A DNA stretch of 64,000 bases from assembly GCA_029948255.1 (NCBI GenBank), contig JALIZF010001445.1:248001-312000 (forward strand), written 5' to 3'. The notes beneath the pieces were generated by a model. The model did no database searches. It saw only the letters and a list, made by a program, of their open reading frames with translations, and was not told the DNA's origin. The first letter of the stretch is position 1; the number at the start of each line of letters is the position of its first letter. Source of the stretch: Telmatactis stephensoni (lineage: Eukaryota > Cnidaria > Anthozoa > Actiniaria > Isophelliidae). The position numbers and the translations under genes were made by a program. Below are positions 12,201 to 22,768 of this stretch, one piece after another.

Positions 12201-15200
12201 CTTTTTGGCAATGATTGTAGCTTTGAAATGCCGTAACTTGAAAAATAAGTAAAAATAGACGATAAATATAAAAAGCTAAAAAATGTATTTCCTTACCACA
12301 AAACTCTTAGAAGTTGGTTTCTTAGTAGGCCTTGTCTTCTTCGATGGTACAGTAGTTGTCTTCTTTGATTCTATTGTAGTTGCAACGGAGGTTTCCTTCA
12401 GTTCTACAGTAGTTGGCATAGTTGTCTCCTTGGGTTCTGGAGTAGTTGGCATGGTTGTCTCTTTTGGTTCTTCAGTAGTTGGTATGGTTGTCTCTTTTGG
12501 TTCTTCAGTAGTTGGCATGGTTGTCTCTTTTGATTCTTCAGTAGTTGGTCTGGTTGTCTCTTTTGGTTCTTCAGTAGTTGGTATGGTTGTCTCTTTTGGT
12601 TCTTCAGTAGTTGGTATGGTTGTCTCTTTTGGTTCTTCAGTAGTTGGTCTGGTTGTCTCTTTTGGTTCTTCAGTAGTTGGTATGGTTGTCTCTTTTGGTT
12701 CTTCAGTAGTTGGTCTGGTTGTCTCTTTTGGTTCTTCAGTAGTTGGTATGGTTGTCTGTTTTGGTTCTTCAGTAGTTGGTCTGGTTGTCTCTTTTGGTTC
12801 TTCAGTAGTTGGTATGGTTGTCTCTTTTGGTTCTTCAGTAGTTGGTCTGGTTGTCTCTTTTGATTCTTCAGTAGTTGGTATGGTTGTCTCTTTTGGTTCT
12901 TCAGTAGTTGGCATGGTTGTCTCTTTTGGTTCTTCAGTAGTTGGTATGGTTGTCTCTTTTGGTTCTTCAGTAGTTGGTATGGTTGTCTCTTTTGGTTCTT
13001 CAGTAGTTGGTATGGTTGTCTCTTTTGGTTCTTCAGTAGTTGGTATGGTTGTCTCTTTTGGTTCTTCAGTAGTTGGTATGGTTGTCTCTTTTGGTTCTTC
13101 AGTAGTTGGTATGGTTGTCTCTTTTGGTTCTTCAGTAGTTGGTCTGGTTGTCTCTTTTGATTCTTCAGTAGTTGGTATGGTTGTTTCTTTTGGCTCTTCA
13201 GTAGTTGGTATGGTTGTCTTTTTTGATTCTTCAGTAGTTGGTATGGTTGTCTCTTTTGGTTCTTCAGTAGTTGGTATGGTTGTCTCTTTTGGTTCTTCAG
13301 TAGTTGGTATGGTTGTCTCTTTTGGTTCTTCAGTAGTTGGTATGGTTGTCTCTTTTGGTTCTTCAGTAGTTGGTCTGGTTGTCTCTTTTGATTCTTCAGT
13401 AGTTGGTATGGTTGTCTCTTTTGGCTCTTCAGTAGTTGGTCTGGTTGTCTCTTTTGGTTCTTCAGTAGTTGGTATGGTTGTCTCTTTTGGTTCTTCAGTA
13501 GTTGGCATGGTTGTCTCTTTTGATTCTTCAGTAGTTGGTATGGTTGTCTCTTTTGGTTCTTCAGTAGTTGGTATGGTTGTCTCTTTTGGTTCTTCAGTAG
13601 TTGCCGCGGATGTCTTTTTGGGTTGTGCAGTAGTTGCAACGGTTGTCTCCTTACGTTCTGGAGTACTTGGCATGGTTGTCTCCTTGGGTTCTGCAGTAGT
13701 TGGTATGGTTGTCTCTTTTGGTTCTTCAGTAGTTGGCATGGTTGTCTCTTTTGGTTCTTCAGTAGTTGGTATGGTTGTTTCTTTTGGTTCTTCAGTAGTT
13801 GGTATGGTTGTCTTTTTTGATTCTTCAGTAGTTGGTATGGTTGTCTCTTTTGGTTCTTCAGTAGTTGGTATGGTTGTCTCTTTTGGTTCTTCAGTAGTTG
13901 GTATGGTTGTCTCTTTTGGTTCTTCAGTAGTTGGTATGGTTGTCTCTTTTGGTTCTTCAGTAGTTGGTCTGGTTGTCTCTTTTGATTCTTCAGTAGTTGG
14001 TATGGTTGTCTCTTTTGGCTCTTCAGTAGTTGGTCTGGTTGTCTCTTTTGGTTCTTCAGTAGTTGGTATGGTTGTCTCTTTTGGTTCTTCAGTAGTTGGC
14101 ATGGTTGTCTCTTTTGGTTCTTCAGTAGTTGGCATGGTTGTCTCTTTTGGTTCTTCAGTAGTTGGCATGGTTGTCTTTTTTGATTCTTCAGTAGTTGGTA
14201 TGGTTGTTTCTTTTGGTTCTTCAGTAGTTGGTATGGTTGTTTCTTTTGGTTCTTCAGTAGTTGGTATGGTTGTCTGTTTTGGTTCTTCAGTAGTTGGTAT
14301 GGTTGTCTGTTTTGGTTCTTCAGTAGTTGGTACGGTTGTCTCTTTTGGTTCTTCAGTAGTTGGCACGGTTGTCTCTTTTGGTTCTTCAGTAGTTGGCATG
14401 GTTGTCTCTTTTGGTTCTTCAGTAGTTGGTCTGGTTGTCTCTTTTGGTTCTTCAGTAGTTGGTATGGTTGTTTCTTTTGGTTCTTCAGTAGTTGGTATGG
14501 TTGTCTCTTTTGGTTCTTCAGTAGTTGGTATGGTTGTCTCTTTTGGTTCTTCAGTAGTTGGCACGGTTGTCTCTTTTGGTTCTTCAGTAGTTGGCACGGT
14601 TGTCTCTTTTGGTTCTTCAGTAGTTGGTATGGTTGTCTCCTTTGGTTCTTCAGTAGTCGGCACTGTTGTTACTTTTGGTTCTTCAGTAGTTGGCATGGTT
14701 GTCTCCTTCGGTTCTTCAGTAGTTTGCATGGTTGTCTCCCTTGGTTCTGGAGTAGTTTGCATGGTTGTCTCCTTGGGTTCTGGAGTAGTTTGCATGGTTG
14801 TCTCCTTCGGTTCTGGAGTACTTGGCGTGGTTGTCTCCTTCGGTTCTGGAGTACTTGGCATGGTTGTTTGCTTGGGTTCTGGAGTAGTTGGCATGGTTGT
14901 CTCCTTCGGTTCTGGAGTAGTTTGCATGGTTGTTTCCTTGGGTTCTGATGTAGTTGGCATGGTTGTCTCCTTGGATTCTGGAGTGCTTGGTATGGTTGTC
15001 TTCTTGGGTTCTGCAGTAGTTTGCATGGTTGTCCCCTTGGGTTCTGGAGTAGTTGACATGGTTGTCTCCTTGGGTTCTGCAGTAGTTGGCATGGATGTCT
15101 CCCTGGATGCTACAGTAGTTGGCACGGTTCTATCTTTGGGTTCTGCAGTAGTTTGCATGGTTGTCTCCTTATGCTCTGGTGTAGTTGGCATGGTTGTCTC

Positions 15201-18200
15201 CTTGGGTTCTGGAGTACTTTGCATGGTTGTCTCTTTGGGTTCTGGAGTACTTTGCATGGTTGTGTCCTTGGGTTCTGGTGTAGTTGGCATGGTTGTCTCT
15301 TTGGGTTCTTGAGTACTTTGCATGGTTGTCTCCTTGGGTTCTGGAGTAGTTTGCATGGTTGTCTCCTTCGGTTCTGGAGTACTTGGCATGGTTGTCTCCC
15401 TCGGTTCTGCAGTACTTGGCATGGTTGTTTCCTTGGGTTCTGGAGTAGTTTGCATGGTTGTCTCCTTCGGTTCTGGAGTAGATTGCATGGTTGTCTCCTT
15501 CGGTTCTGGAGTAGTTTGCATGGTTGTCTCTTTGGGTTCTGGAGTAGTTTGCATGGTTGTCTCCTTGGGTTCTGGAGTAGTTGGCATAGTTGTCACCTTA
15601 CGTTCTGGAGTAGTTTGCATGGTTGTCTCCTTACGTTCTGGAGTAGTTTGCATGGTTGTCTCCTTGGGTTCTGGAGTAGTTGGCATAGTTGTCACCTTAC
15701 GTTCTGGAGTAGTTTGCATGGTTGTCTCCTTACGTTCTGGAGTAGTTTGCATGGTTGTCTCCTTGGGTTCTGGAGTAGTTGGCATAGTTGTCACCTTACG
15801 TTCTGGAGTACTTGGCATGGTTGTCTCCTTGGGTTCTGGAGTAGTTGGCATAGTTGTCACCTTACGTTCTGGAGTAGTTTGCATGGTTGTCTTCTTGGGT
15901 TCTGGAGTAGTTGGCATAGTTGTCACCTTACGTTCTGGAGTAGTTTGCATGGTTGTCTCCTTACGTTCTGGAGTAGTTTGCATGGTTGTCTCCTTACGTT
16001 CTGGAGTAGTTTGCATGGTTGTCTCCTTGGGTTCTGGAGTAGTTGGCATAGTTGTCACCTTACGTTCTGGAGTAGTTGGCATGGTTGTCTCCTTGGGTTC
16101 TGGAGTAGTTGGCATAGTTGTCACCTTACGTTCTGGAGTAGTTTGCATGGTTGTCTCCTTACGTTCTGGAGTAGTTTGCATGGTTGTCTCCTTGGGTTCT
16201 GGAGTAGTTGGCATAGTTGTCACCTTACGTTCTGGAGTAGTTGGCATGGTTGTCTCCTTGGGTTCTGGAGTAGTTGGCATGGTTGTCACCTTACGTTCTG
16301 GAGTAGTTTGCATGGTTGTCTCCTTGGGTTCTGGAGTAGTTGGCATAGTTGTCACCTTACGTTCTGGAGTAGTTTGCATGGTTGTCTCCTTACGTTCTGG
16401 AGTAGTTTGCATGGTTGTCTCCTTGGGTTCTGGAGTAGTTGGCATAGTTGTCACCTTACGTTCTGGAGTAGTTGGCATGGTTGTCTCCTTGGGTTCTGGA
16501 GTAGTTTGCATGGTTGTCACCTTACGTTCTGGAGTAGTTGGCATAGTTGTCACCTTACGTTCTGGAGTAGTTTGCATGGTTGTCTCCTTACGTTCTGGAG
16601 TAGTTTGCATGGTTGTCTCCTTGGGTTCTGGAGTAGTTGGCATAGTTGTCACCTTACGTTCTGGAGTAGTTGGCATGGTTGTCTCCTTGGGTTCTGGAGT
16701 AGTTTGCATGGTTGTCACCTTACGTTCTGGAGTAGTTGGCATGTTAGTTTCCTTGGGTTCTGGAGTAGTTTGCATGGTTGTTTCCTCTGATTGTGCAGTA
16801 GTATGAACGGTTGTATGTTTGGGAAGAAAAGTAGTTGCAACGGTTGACTCCTTGGTTGCTAAAATAGTTTCAACAGTTGTCTCCTTGGGTTGTGCAGTAG
16901 TTGCCATTGTTGTCTCCTTGGGTTCTTTAGTAGTTTGCATGGTTGTCTCCTTACGTTCTGCAGTAGTTTGCATGGTTGTCTCCTTGGATGGTGGAGTAGT
17001 TTGCACGGTTGCTTCTTTGGGTGGAGCACTGGTTGCTACGGTTGTCTCCTTTGGTAATGCAGTAGTTTGAATGGTTGTCTCCCTTGTTGGTTTAGTAGTC
17101 TGAATGGTTGTCTCTTTGGGTTGTGTAGTAGTTGCAACAGTTTTCTCTTTTGATGATGGAGTAGTCGGAACGGTTGTCTCCTTGGGCGTTGCAGTAGTTG
17201 GCATGGTTGTCTCTTTTGGTTGTGAAGTAGTTGCAACGGTTGTCTCCTTCGATTGTGCTGTAGTTACAACGGTTGTCTCCTTGGCTTCCGTAGTGGCCAT
17301 GGTTGTGTCCTTGGGTTCTGCAGTAGTTGGCACGGTTGTCTTCTTGGCCGATGCAGTAGTTGCCATGGTTGTTTGCTCAGATGGTGCAGTAGTTGGCACG
17401 GTTGTCTCCTTGGGTTCTGGAGTACTTGGCATTGTTGTCTCCTTGGGTGGTGAAGTGGTTGCAACGGTTGTCTCCTTGGATGGTGGAGTAGTTGGGACAG
17501 TTGTCTCCATGGTTGTTGTGGTAGCCGTTACCATGGTTTGGGTGGTGGTTGGTAGTATGGCAACTACAGATGATGAAGCTGTGGGAAATAGGACTACAGA
17601 TGATGAAGTGTGGGAAATAAATTACCTGTTAATAGGTGGCAATTATATCTCATGAGACCGCTATTGTGACGTCATTAATGATGTCCAAATTTGGCATAAT
17701 AAAAAATATTCAGGAAGGAAATAGTAAAAAAACATATTAGTTTATTCTATAGAATTCTATAATTTCTGGTGAAAACCCCATCTCAATCAGATTAAAGGGT
17801 GCGAAGTTGCAGCTAATGAAAGAAATTCAAATTTCCCGCCAAATGACCATATATGGTCAAAATTAAGGGTATTTAAACGCCAATACAATGAATGTATTGG
17901 CACAGCGGCAAACACAAAGTTGTATAAAATCAAAATTGCAGTTTTTTCAATTTGGGATGTGTGGTGTTATGACGCGTTTTAGTCATGAGATATACGTCAT
18001 AATGACGTTTTTTGTGACCAAAACTCGTCATAACACCACACATCCCAAATTGAAAAACTACAATTTTGATTTTATGCAACTTTGTGTTTGCCGCTGTGCC
18101 AATACATTCATTGTATTGGCGTTTAAATACCCTTAATTTTGACCATATACTCATATATGGTCATTTGGCGGGAAATTTGAATTTCTTTCATTAGTTGTAA

Positions 18201-19321
18201 CTTCGCACCCTTTAATCTGATTGAAATGGGGTTTTCACTATAAACGTTCTTTTTGAGTAGCAAAAATGTCTGTAAAGTTTTGAACATTGCTTAACAAGTT
18301 TTTGATGTTGTTACTTAAAATAGGTATCATTTATGACGTCATAATTTAAAAAAAACTTCCAAAATATCTTTACAATTGTAAAAAAATGGATTTTTTTCTA
18401 ATTAACATGTTCTAATATTTTGCTTCATTTGGAAAATAAATTACTCCTCTGTGAGCCAGAAATTGAATTTAAGAGCCTTGCGGGAGGAAATACCCTAGCA
18501 ACCGACCATCGTGAACGTCTAACATCTAAGGGCATTAAAACTAAGAACGAACAACAAGATTTTTCATGAAATGTCCGTAAAACGCTTTTCTATTAGTCAA
18601 GATAAGATAATGAAAATCAGAGGCACGAAGTGTTGAGACGCCTGTACTTCTTAGAAATGAACGTTCGTGATCGTTGGGTCCTGGTAGGTCCTGTTAGATT
18701 TCGTTATTAGGGAACTTGGTACAGCTATGGAATATCCCGCAAAATGATTTCGATAAAAATAAAACCTATTTTACCTCGTTTACAAAGAGTGACGCTACAT
18801 GAATTTCAAATTGCGGAGTATTCTACAGTTATTCCAAATTTCAAATCATAGAGAATTTGTAAAGGTTATAATCAAACGTTCAAATCAGAGACTGTTTTGT
18901 TGATTATGGAAGGTTACATACCTGAAGCGATGGGAATCAGTATCCTAGATGAAGATGTTTGACTTGGACTCGCTGATGCTCGGCTTGACGATTCCAAGAA
19001 TGTGGCCATCACTTTAACAGTGCTTTGGTGAACAGAACTCGAAGATTTCAAAGATAAAGAAACTGTCGGAGTCGAAGAAAATGGATTTTTATTGATAATT
19101 GGTGATGTTTGAACACTTGATGTTGGTACCAGTGTTGGATTTTGAGTCTTTCCCTGTACAGAAAAGTAGAAAAGTTTTAATGATCGTTCACTAACAGAAA
19201 GCAGAGAAAACATAACTACGATTGGAATGAAATAGAACAGATTTGACTTGCTTACCATTTTTGTAAAGCTTGCAGCCATTAAGAATATTAGAAAAACTTC
19301 ATAAGCGGTTAAAACCGCCAT
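5995..19321 (-). CDS. Large mucin-like, Lys-Pro-Thr-repeat ZP-domain type I membrane protein (8 exons, 2,661 aa)
   Basis: I joined eight exons: 19321-19256, 19153-18922, 17578-12297, 11869-10562, 9419-9059, 8646-8418, 7505-7207 and 6203-5995. All donor and acceptor phases agree, and the total is 7,986 nt with one terminal stop. Domains by residue: signal peptide 1-22; Ser/Thr-rich region to about 100; about 160 eleven-residue Thr-rich repeats ([11 protein letters not shown] and [11 protein letters not shown] types) to 1860; a Lys-Pro-Thr block 1861-2296; a ZP domain about 2297-2592 with four ZP-N and six ZP-C cysteines; furin-type RIKR; hydrophobic SGPLTL patch; TM helix about 2597-2622; short cytoplasmic tail. 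ZP domains polymerise into extracellular filaments after furin cleavage. A filamentous matrix or mucus-coat role is inferred from this. The acceptor of the Lys-Pro-Thr exon is the least certain boundary. I recognise no specific named orthologue. Confidence 0.92.
6312..6490 (-). repeat. tRNA-derived SINE, copy 2
   Basis: It shares the tRNA-like head (B-box-like GTTCGATCCCCAGTC on the minus strand, A-box-like GTTAGTGCGCGGCC) and body with 215-362. It lies in the last intron of the ZP gene. Confidence 0.7.
6617..6660 (-). repeat. Retroposon 3' tail, (AAT)n CTTTATT type
   Basis: TAATAATAATAATCTTTATT reads on the minus strand as a LINE/SINE 3' end with a TTATTA tail. Similar tails occur at 27318, 48330 and 52283. 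Confidence 0.5.
6811..6901. repeat. Short hairpin repeat
   Basis: GTAAGTACTTGGTTCATGC and the distal CACCAAGTACTTAC form inverted ends around the inner inverted pair CAATTGTATC / GATATACAATTG. It lies in the last ZP-gene intron. Confidence 0.65.
6935..7075. repeat. Hairpin MITE, arms about 60 bp
   Basis: The left arm (CAATCATTCCCAGGAGA, then AAAGACATGGCAGC) is repeated inverted on the right (GCTGCCATGTCTTTT, then TCTCCTGGGAATGATTG). The loop is short. Confidence 0.8.
7207..7505 (-). CDS. ZP-mucin exon 7: ZP-C, furin-type site and hydrophobic patch
   Basis: It starts [17 protein letters not shown] and contains [20 protein letters not shown], the ZP-C signature, then cysteines in VCHSS, SKC and TGCANP. 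RIKR follows as a consensus furin-type site, then SGPLTLKK, the usual position of the external hydrophobic patch that blocks early polymerisation. Acceptor GTTTTAG|C (7505), donor TTTG|GTAAGG (7207/7206, phase 1). Confidence 0.93.
7695..7842. repeat. Hairpin MITE in ZP intron 6
   Basis: AATAGGCCCTTTGCAGCA and TGCTGCAAAGGACCTATT form the ends, with inner inverted copies of TTGGAGGG(C/T)AA. ORFs here on the plus strand are shadows of the hairpin. Confidence 0.75.
8188..8377. repeat. Two direct copies of a 95-bp unit with internal palindromes
   Basis: Each unit starts TTATCGCAGCCGTGGCGTAA and contains CGTAACG, GTAATCGT, ACCATGACGCAATGGT and ATGCATGT. The copies differ at only a few positions. 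It lies in the ZP-gene intron between exons 6 and 7. Confidence 0.85.
8418..8646 (-). CDS. ZP-mucin exon 6: ZP linker and start of ZP-C
   Basis: It encodes [32 protein letters not shown] and [16 protein letters not shown], which match the ZP-C entry (G-x-F-x-F-x-M-x-LY and the first ZP-C cysteine). Acceptor TATCTAAG|GT at 8646 and donor AAAGG|GTATGA at 8418/8417 keep frame with both neighbours. Confidence 0.92.
8905..9031. repeat. Hairpin MITE with CRE-like sites, shorter copy
   Basis: It carries CTGTGCGTCTGTACTCTGAT and TGACGTCAAAATG, then the inverted ACATTTTGACGTTCA. It lies in the ZP gene intron between exons 5 and 6. Confidence 0.6.
9059..9419 (-). CDS. ZP-mucin exon 5: ZP-N subdomain
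   Basis: The exon runs [20 protein letters not shown] through [16 protein letters not shown] and [11 protein letters not shown] to DAEEG. The four cysteines (VRC, KSC, NGC, FNC) and the opening C-x4-M-x-I/V pattern are typical of ZP-N. Acceptor at 9421-9420 is in phase 0; donor GAAG|GTATGT (9059/9058) is in phase 1. Confidence 0.92.
9509..9788. mobile_element. MITE of the TACACCTATTTC family, copy 1
   Basis: The terminal inverted repeats are TACACCTATTTTAAAAAGG and its imperfect complement ending AAACAGGTGTA. Inner inverted segments include GACCGAAAGG and CTACCCATA. It lies in the ZP-gene intron between exons 4 and 5. Confidence 0.8.
9789..10561. other. ZP-gene intron 4, AT-rich, no gene seen
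   Basis: This is AT-rich intron with two TGACGTCA sites (near 10174 and 10353). The stretch just left of the exon 4 donor, from about 10495, resembles the stretch just right of the exon 4 acceptor (about 11855-11910). Confidence 0.6.
10562..11869 (-). CDS. ZP-mucin exon 4: Lys-Pro-Thr repeat exon (about 436 aa)
   Basis: After a short [20 protein letters not shown] lead-in, the exon encodes units of [13 protein letters not shown] and similar, about 40 percent lysine with essentially no acidic residues, ending KKPTSKS before the donor AGT|GTAAGC (10562/10561, phase 0). The lead-in and the KPTSKS end match the end of exon 3, which points to origin by exon duplication. The acceptor TTTTCAAG|GGA (11869) is in phase but has a weak pyrimidine tract. 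The opposite strand is also open across the array, an effect of the repeat. Confidence 0.82.
11870..12296. other. ZP-gene intron 3, no gene seen
   Basis: It holds short C and G runs and no coding signal. Its exon-4-proximal part resembles the other flank of exon 4. Confidence 0.6.
12297..17578 (-). CDS. ZP-mucin exon 3: giant Thr-rich mucin-repeat exon (5,282 nt)
   Basis: A single open exon encodes about 1,760 residues, almost all an 11-residue (33-bp) repeat of the form TT-x-x-P/S-K-x-TT-x-P. The N-terminal part is diverse, the middle uses [11 protein letters not shown] and [11 protein letters not shown], and the C-terminal part uses [12 protein letters not shown] segment with [20 protein letters not shown] interrupts the last zone, and similar blocks precede and follow it, so the array has grown by block duplication. 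Thr and Pro content predicts dense O-glycosylation. Acceptor TTTCCCACAG|CT at 17578 is in phase 1; two other acceptors of the same phase lie close by. Donor GTG|GTAAGG at 12297/12296 is in phase 0. Confidence 0.92.
17769..18238. repeat. 470-bp near-perfect palindrome in ZP-gene intron 2
   Basis: Both ends read GTGAAAACCCC inward. The arms, about 215 bp each, match almost throughout, for example GGCGGGAAATTTGAATTTC, GAATGTATTGG and GGGATGTGTGGTGTTATGAC. The transcript would fold into a very long hairpin. Confidence 0.9.
18239..18921. other. ZP-gene intron 2, remaining part
   Basis: AT-rich intron with one TGACGTCA near 18335. I see no coding segment. Confidence 0.5.
18922..19153 (-). CDS. ZP-mucin exon 2: Ser/Thr-rich segment
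   Basis: The strong acceptor TTTTCTGTACAG|GGA (19153) is in phase 0. The donor TCAG|GTATGT (18922/18921) is in phase 1. The product ([18 protein letters not shown], then [11 protein letters not shown]) is rich in Ser and Thr and has no known domain. Confidence 0.82.
19256..19321 (-). CDS. ZP-mucin exon 1: signal peptide
   Basis: Twenty-two codons starting [19 protein letters not shown] form a typical secretory leader. The donor ATG|GTAAGC at 19256/19255 is in phase 0. The ATG was chosen as the only one giving a leader in frame with exon 2. Confidence 0.82.
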
Positions 19322-21291
19322 GATTGGGAATTGAAGCTGCTTTCGATCAACGAAAGCCTCGCCTGCTTCGCAGAGTAACTGACACTAGAGTCTTTCGCAA
19401 GGAACTTTGGAATATAAACGCTTTAATTATGCCATTTTAACTCCCAAGAGATGTGAGAAGGGCATTCTTATAAATCATTGGTCAGCTCTCTTAATTGAAA
19501 ATACTGATGATGTATTTTGACAAAAAATGTCTTCTATTTCCCACGAGAGAAACAGAAAAAGCACAACTGCGTAAACTCGATTGAATTTTAGTACATGTTT
19601 TGATTTGGCAGGCGTGTGAATGTGAACAATGAGAGGTGCGCAATTTTTTAAAAAATCGCTCCAAAACGGCTAATAATATAGGTAGAGCCTTGGGTATTTT
19701 TATTGGCTGATGGTTGACGATTATTTTGCGGAGTAAATTACACTCAAAAATCAGTAATTGGTTACAATTCTTAAAAAGCGTCCGAGGACCCATCAGCGGA
19801 ATAATCGTCGAGCTTATTCTATGTAAAACGCGGACTTCAAAAGTTAAATCGCACTTATATTTTCGGTATTGAAACATTTTTTGAGAATAACACATTTCCG
19901 ACCACTGCAATGTTGCGCGCAACGTTAGTGGAAAAGTAGAACTCCTAAATCTACAACTGTTCTAGGGATAGATATCCAGTATAACTTTGTTGCGCACAAA
20001 AAGGCGTAAGAGAAATTGTATCGTGTTTGCGGGCCTTCGGTGGTTCCGATAAGTTACGAGTATATCGAGAAAAGGGCCGTGAGTTGAAACACTTGATTTC
20101 TCTTAAGCTAGGCTCTGAATTATCTAAAACCGTCTTTCTATAGATGACTACCGTATTTTTTGTAGTTTTACTTTACGGGTAAATATCATTATTATGGCTC
20201 TCTTCAAGAACTCGTGATAGATTTACATATCCACGAGTTAACTAGATTAATCTCAATTCTATACCGGGTTAAGGGAGAACTGAACCACCAAAAATGAATT
20301 TTTAAATGATTTTTTGTGAGACGTTTGTACTGATGATTTCGAAAGATATTCCTCTTGCGATACGATCTATATTTGTGGAAAAAATTGCGAAGTTTGTGAT
20401 GACAAAAGGGTGGAATATTAACAAGGAATCATTTCACATCTCGGTTTCTTTTACTAGAGTGCGCATGTGCTCAAATTGGGAATATTTTGAAGAAGTTTTC
20501 CAAGGATAAAGATTTTATGTTTAGGTACACTTTTTTTCAAGTAAAAGTCAATTTGTAAAAAATACGTTTTATACATACCCTCATTATACGTCATCAAAAA
20601 CATCGCGACTTTTTTCTTAAAACTTAAAACAACACATTTAATAGCAGGGAAATGACTTTATTACATCTTTCATCCAATTTACAATTGAACCCCCAAAAGC
20701 AAACCGCAGGCAACTCTTTGAATTTTCTTTGGAAATGATTTTAACACAAGCCGTCCAACCCTGAAAAAGATTCCCGCGGAGAACGCTGACACCACAGGAA
20801 GACCGCCTCATTTTCAAGGCTTTTTATCAAAACATTTTGGGTCCCTGAAGCTCTTCTTGCGCAGCACTTTGAAAAGATGTTCTCATTTAATTATCTTAAA
20901 AACATTGGCATTCATTAATTTTTAAACAAATTTAAAATACATTGTCATTTTAATTATAATTATTATAAAACGTGGACTGACAAGTCCTCAATAGTTTGCA
21001 CACCTCTTTCGTTTTCATTTTGGTGGGTAGATACCGCTGTAAAGCTTGACAAAAGGCGCATTATTGCAGTGTTGACAGAAGTGTGAGTTAATAGAAAGTT
21101 AGCCAGATGCGCCTTCTGTTGCTTGGTACAGCGGTATGCAATGCTCTTGACCAGAAGGGAGGGGGGGGGGGGGGGGGGGTTTCCATGAAAAGAGTGAGAA
21201 GACTGGGGTCACCCCTCCCCCCAAGGTCCTTGCATCCAACTAAGTCTTCTCCGGTTACTTCTCACCACATTACCAAGGGACGGTGGGCAAC

Positions 21292-21586
21292 TTACAGCGA
21301 TTTTCGAAATTATGCGAACTCATGCATTGAAAAAGTCCGTTGGAATTTGGTTATTCATTTCCGTCAATCAAATTTAAAAATTAAAAATACGGAGATTTAA
21401 TGTACACCAAAATCATATTTAGCTTTTACAAGTCGTTTAAAGCTCATGTTATGTCATTTGGTATGTTTTTAGGGATCTTTATGAGTAGTTTTTGGGTTGT
21501 TTGTTTGAAGTGGGCGGAAGCGAAAACCTAAATTCCAACGGACTGTTTGGAGGTCAGAGTTCGCATTATTTCGAAAATCGCTGTAA
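21292..21586. mobile_element. MITE with TTACAGCGATTTTCGAAAT ends
   Basis: TTACAGCGATTTTCGAAAT and ATTTCGAAAATCGCTGTAA form the ends, with inner inverted GCGAACTC / GAGTTCGC. A diverged relative with a similar interior (CCGTCAATCAAA) is at 30135-30416. Confidence 0.78.
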
Positions 21587-22768
21587 AAGTGAGTTTCAGT
21601 GACTTTAGATAACTAGAAGAAACTACATTCTTAGTAAACACATCTTCGGTACCTTAATCGTTTTTGTAAGCCCAAGTTACACAAATGGAATTACACTGGA
21701 AAGCCCACTGGAACAAAAACCTGAGTCAAGTATATAGAATCATCCTTGCCGTAAATTATCCTTGCCTTGCCAGTTTTTGTTCCAGTGTAACTGGAGTGGA
21801 CACGGATAAAAAACGCATTGCGCGCGTACTCGAAAATTCGGCGGGAATTCGTGGACGCGTTCGTGTTTACAAAGAAAAGTACCGCCGATTCAACTGTAGT
21901 GTATTATGCGAATTTCTCGTGTATTATTTGACCAGGGAAAGAGAACAACTAAAACGATGTTTTAGAAAAAAATAAGTACTAATTTTTCACGGACAGCCTT
22001 ACCAAAACCTCCTATGGTTTTATTTAAAACTTCCGAGTATGCGCAATGCGTTTTTTACCCGTGTCACTAGGGCGAAAATCTTCCTATTCTTTTCAGCGAC
22101 ATGATAAAAGGCTTGCTGGCTCTATAAATAGTACTAACTATTCTTCTATCGAACTAGTGTGGCGAGCGATCAGTCCTGCCAGCAGGATTGCCTGATAAAT
22201 ACACCCGTTTCCAAATTGAAGCGACTTAAAATAAACTCGAGCTTTTAACTGTTTTACTTCTGGTAAATCAAACGAATGACCAAGACAGCCCACTGATAGC
22301 GTGAATGGGTGCAGGTCAAAACGTTTGACTTCAAGAATTTCTTATTTTGAAACTAAACTGAGATTATTAGTAAAGAACAAGCAAAATTTTCTACAATTTT
22401 TGTGGTGCGTCTTACGGTTCTCACCTCTTTGCAGATGGGATATTTGATAGAAAAATAGTCGTACAATCGGACGTACTATGTAACTTTCAAAGTTCCGTAA
22501 CTGTGCCAGTGGAAACCTGAATAGCATACTGGATATACCGTAAACGTAATGAAAACCGTAAGTCCTTACGCATCCTACTGATACGAAATATCTTTTGAGA
22601 ATAGATACTCTTGCAATGCGAACGTAACGCGCCTACAAAGTTAGAAAACACTGCAATAATATTACAGGGGGTGTGTGACTTTTTTTTGCTGATTTTTAAG
22701 GATTTTTCCATGCAAAACTATTATTGTTGTTTAGTCCTCCTAGCCGCGTACTTACTTCCCACGTAATT

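Noticed and set aside
12297..17578. Regular 33-bp repeats resembling a CRISPR array
   Set aside because: There are no unique spacers, the repeats are coding and in frame, and the locus is eukaryotic.
12283..17655. Long plus-strand frames (Val/Gly/Ser and Cys/Trp/His-rich) antisense to the mucin exon
   Set aside because: They are shadows of the 33-bp repeat. No leader, splice context or domain supports them.
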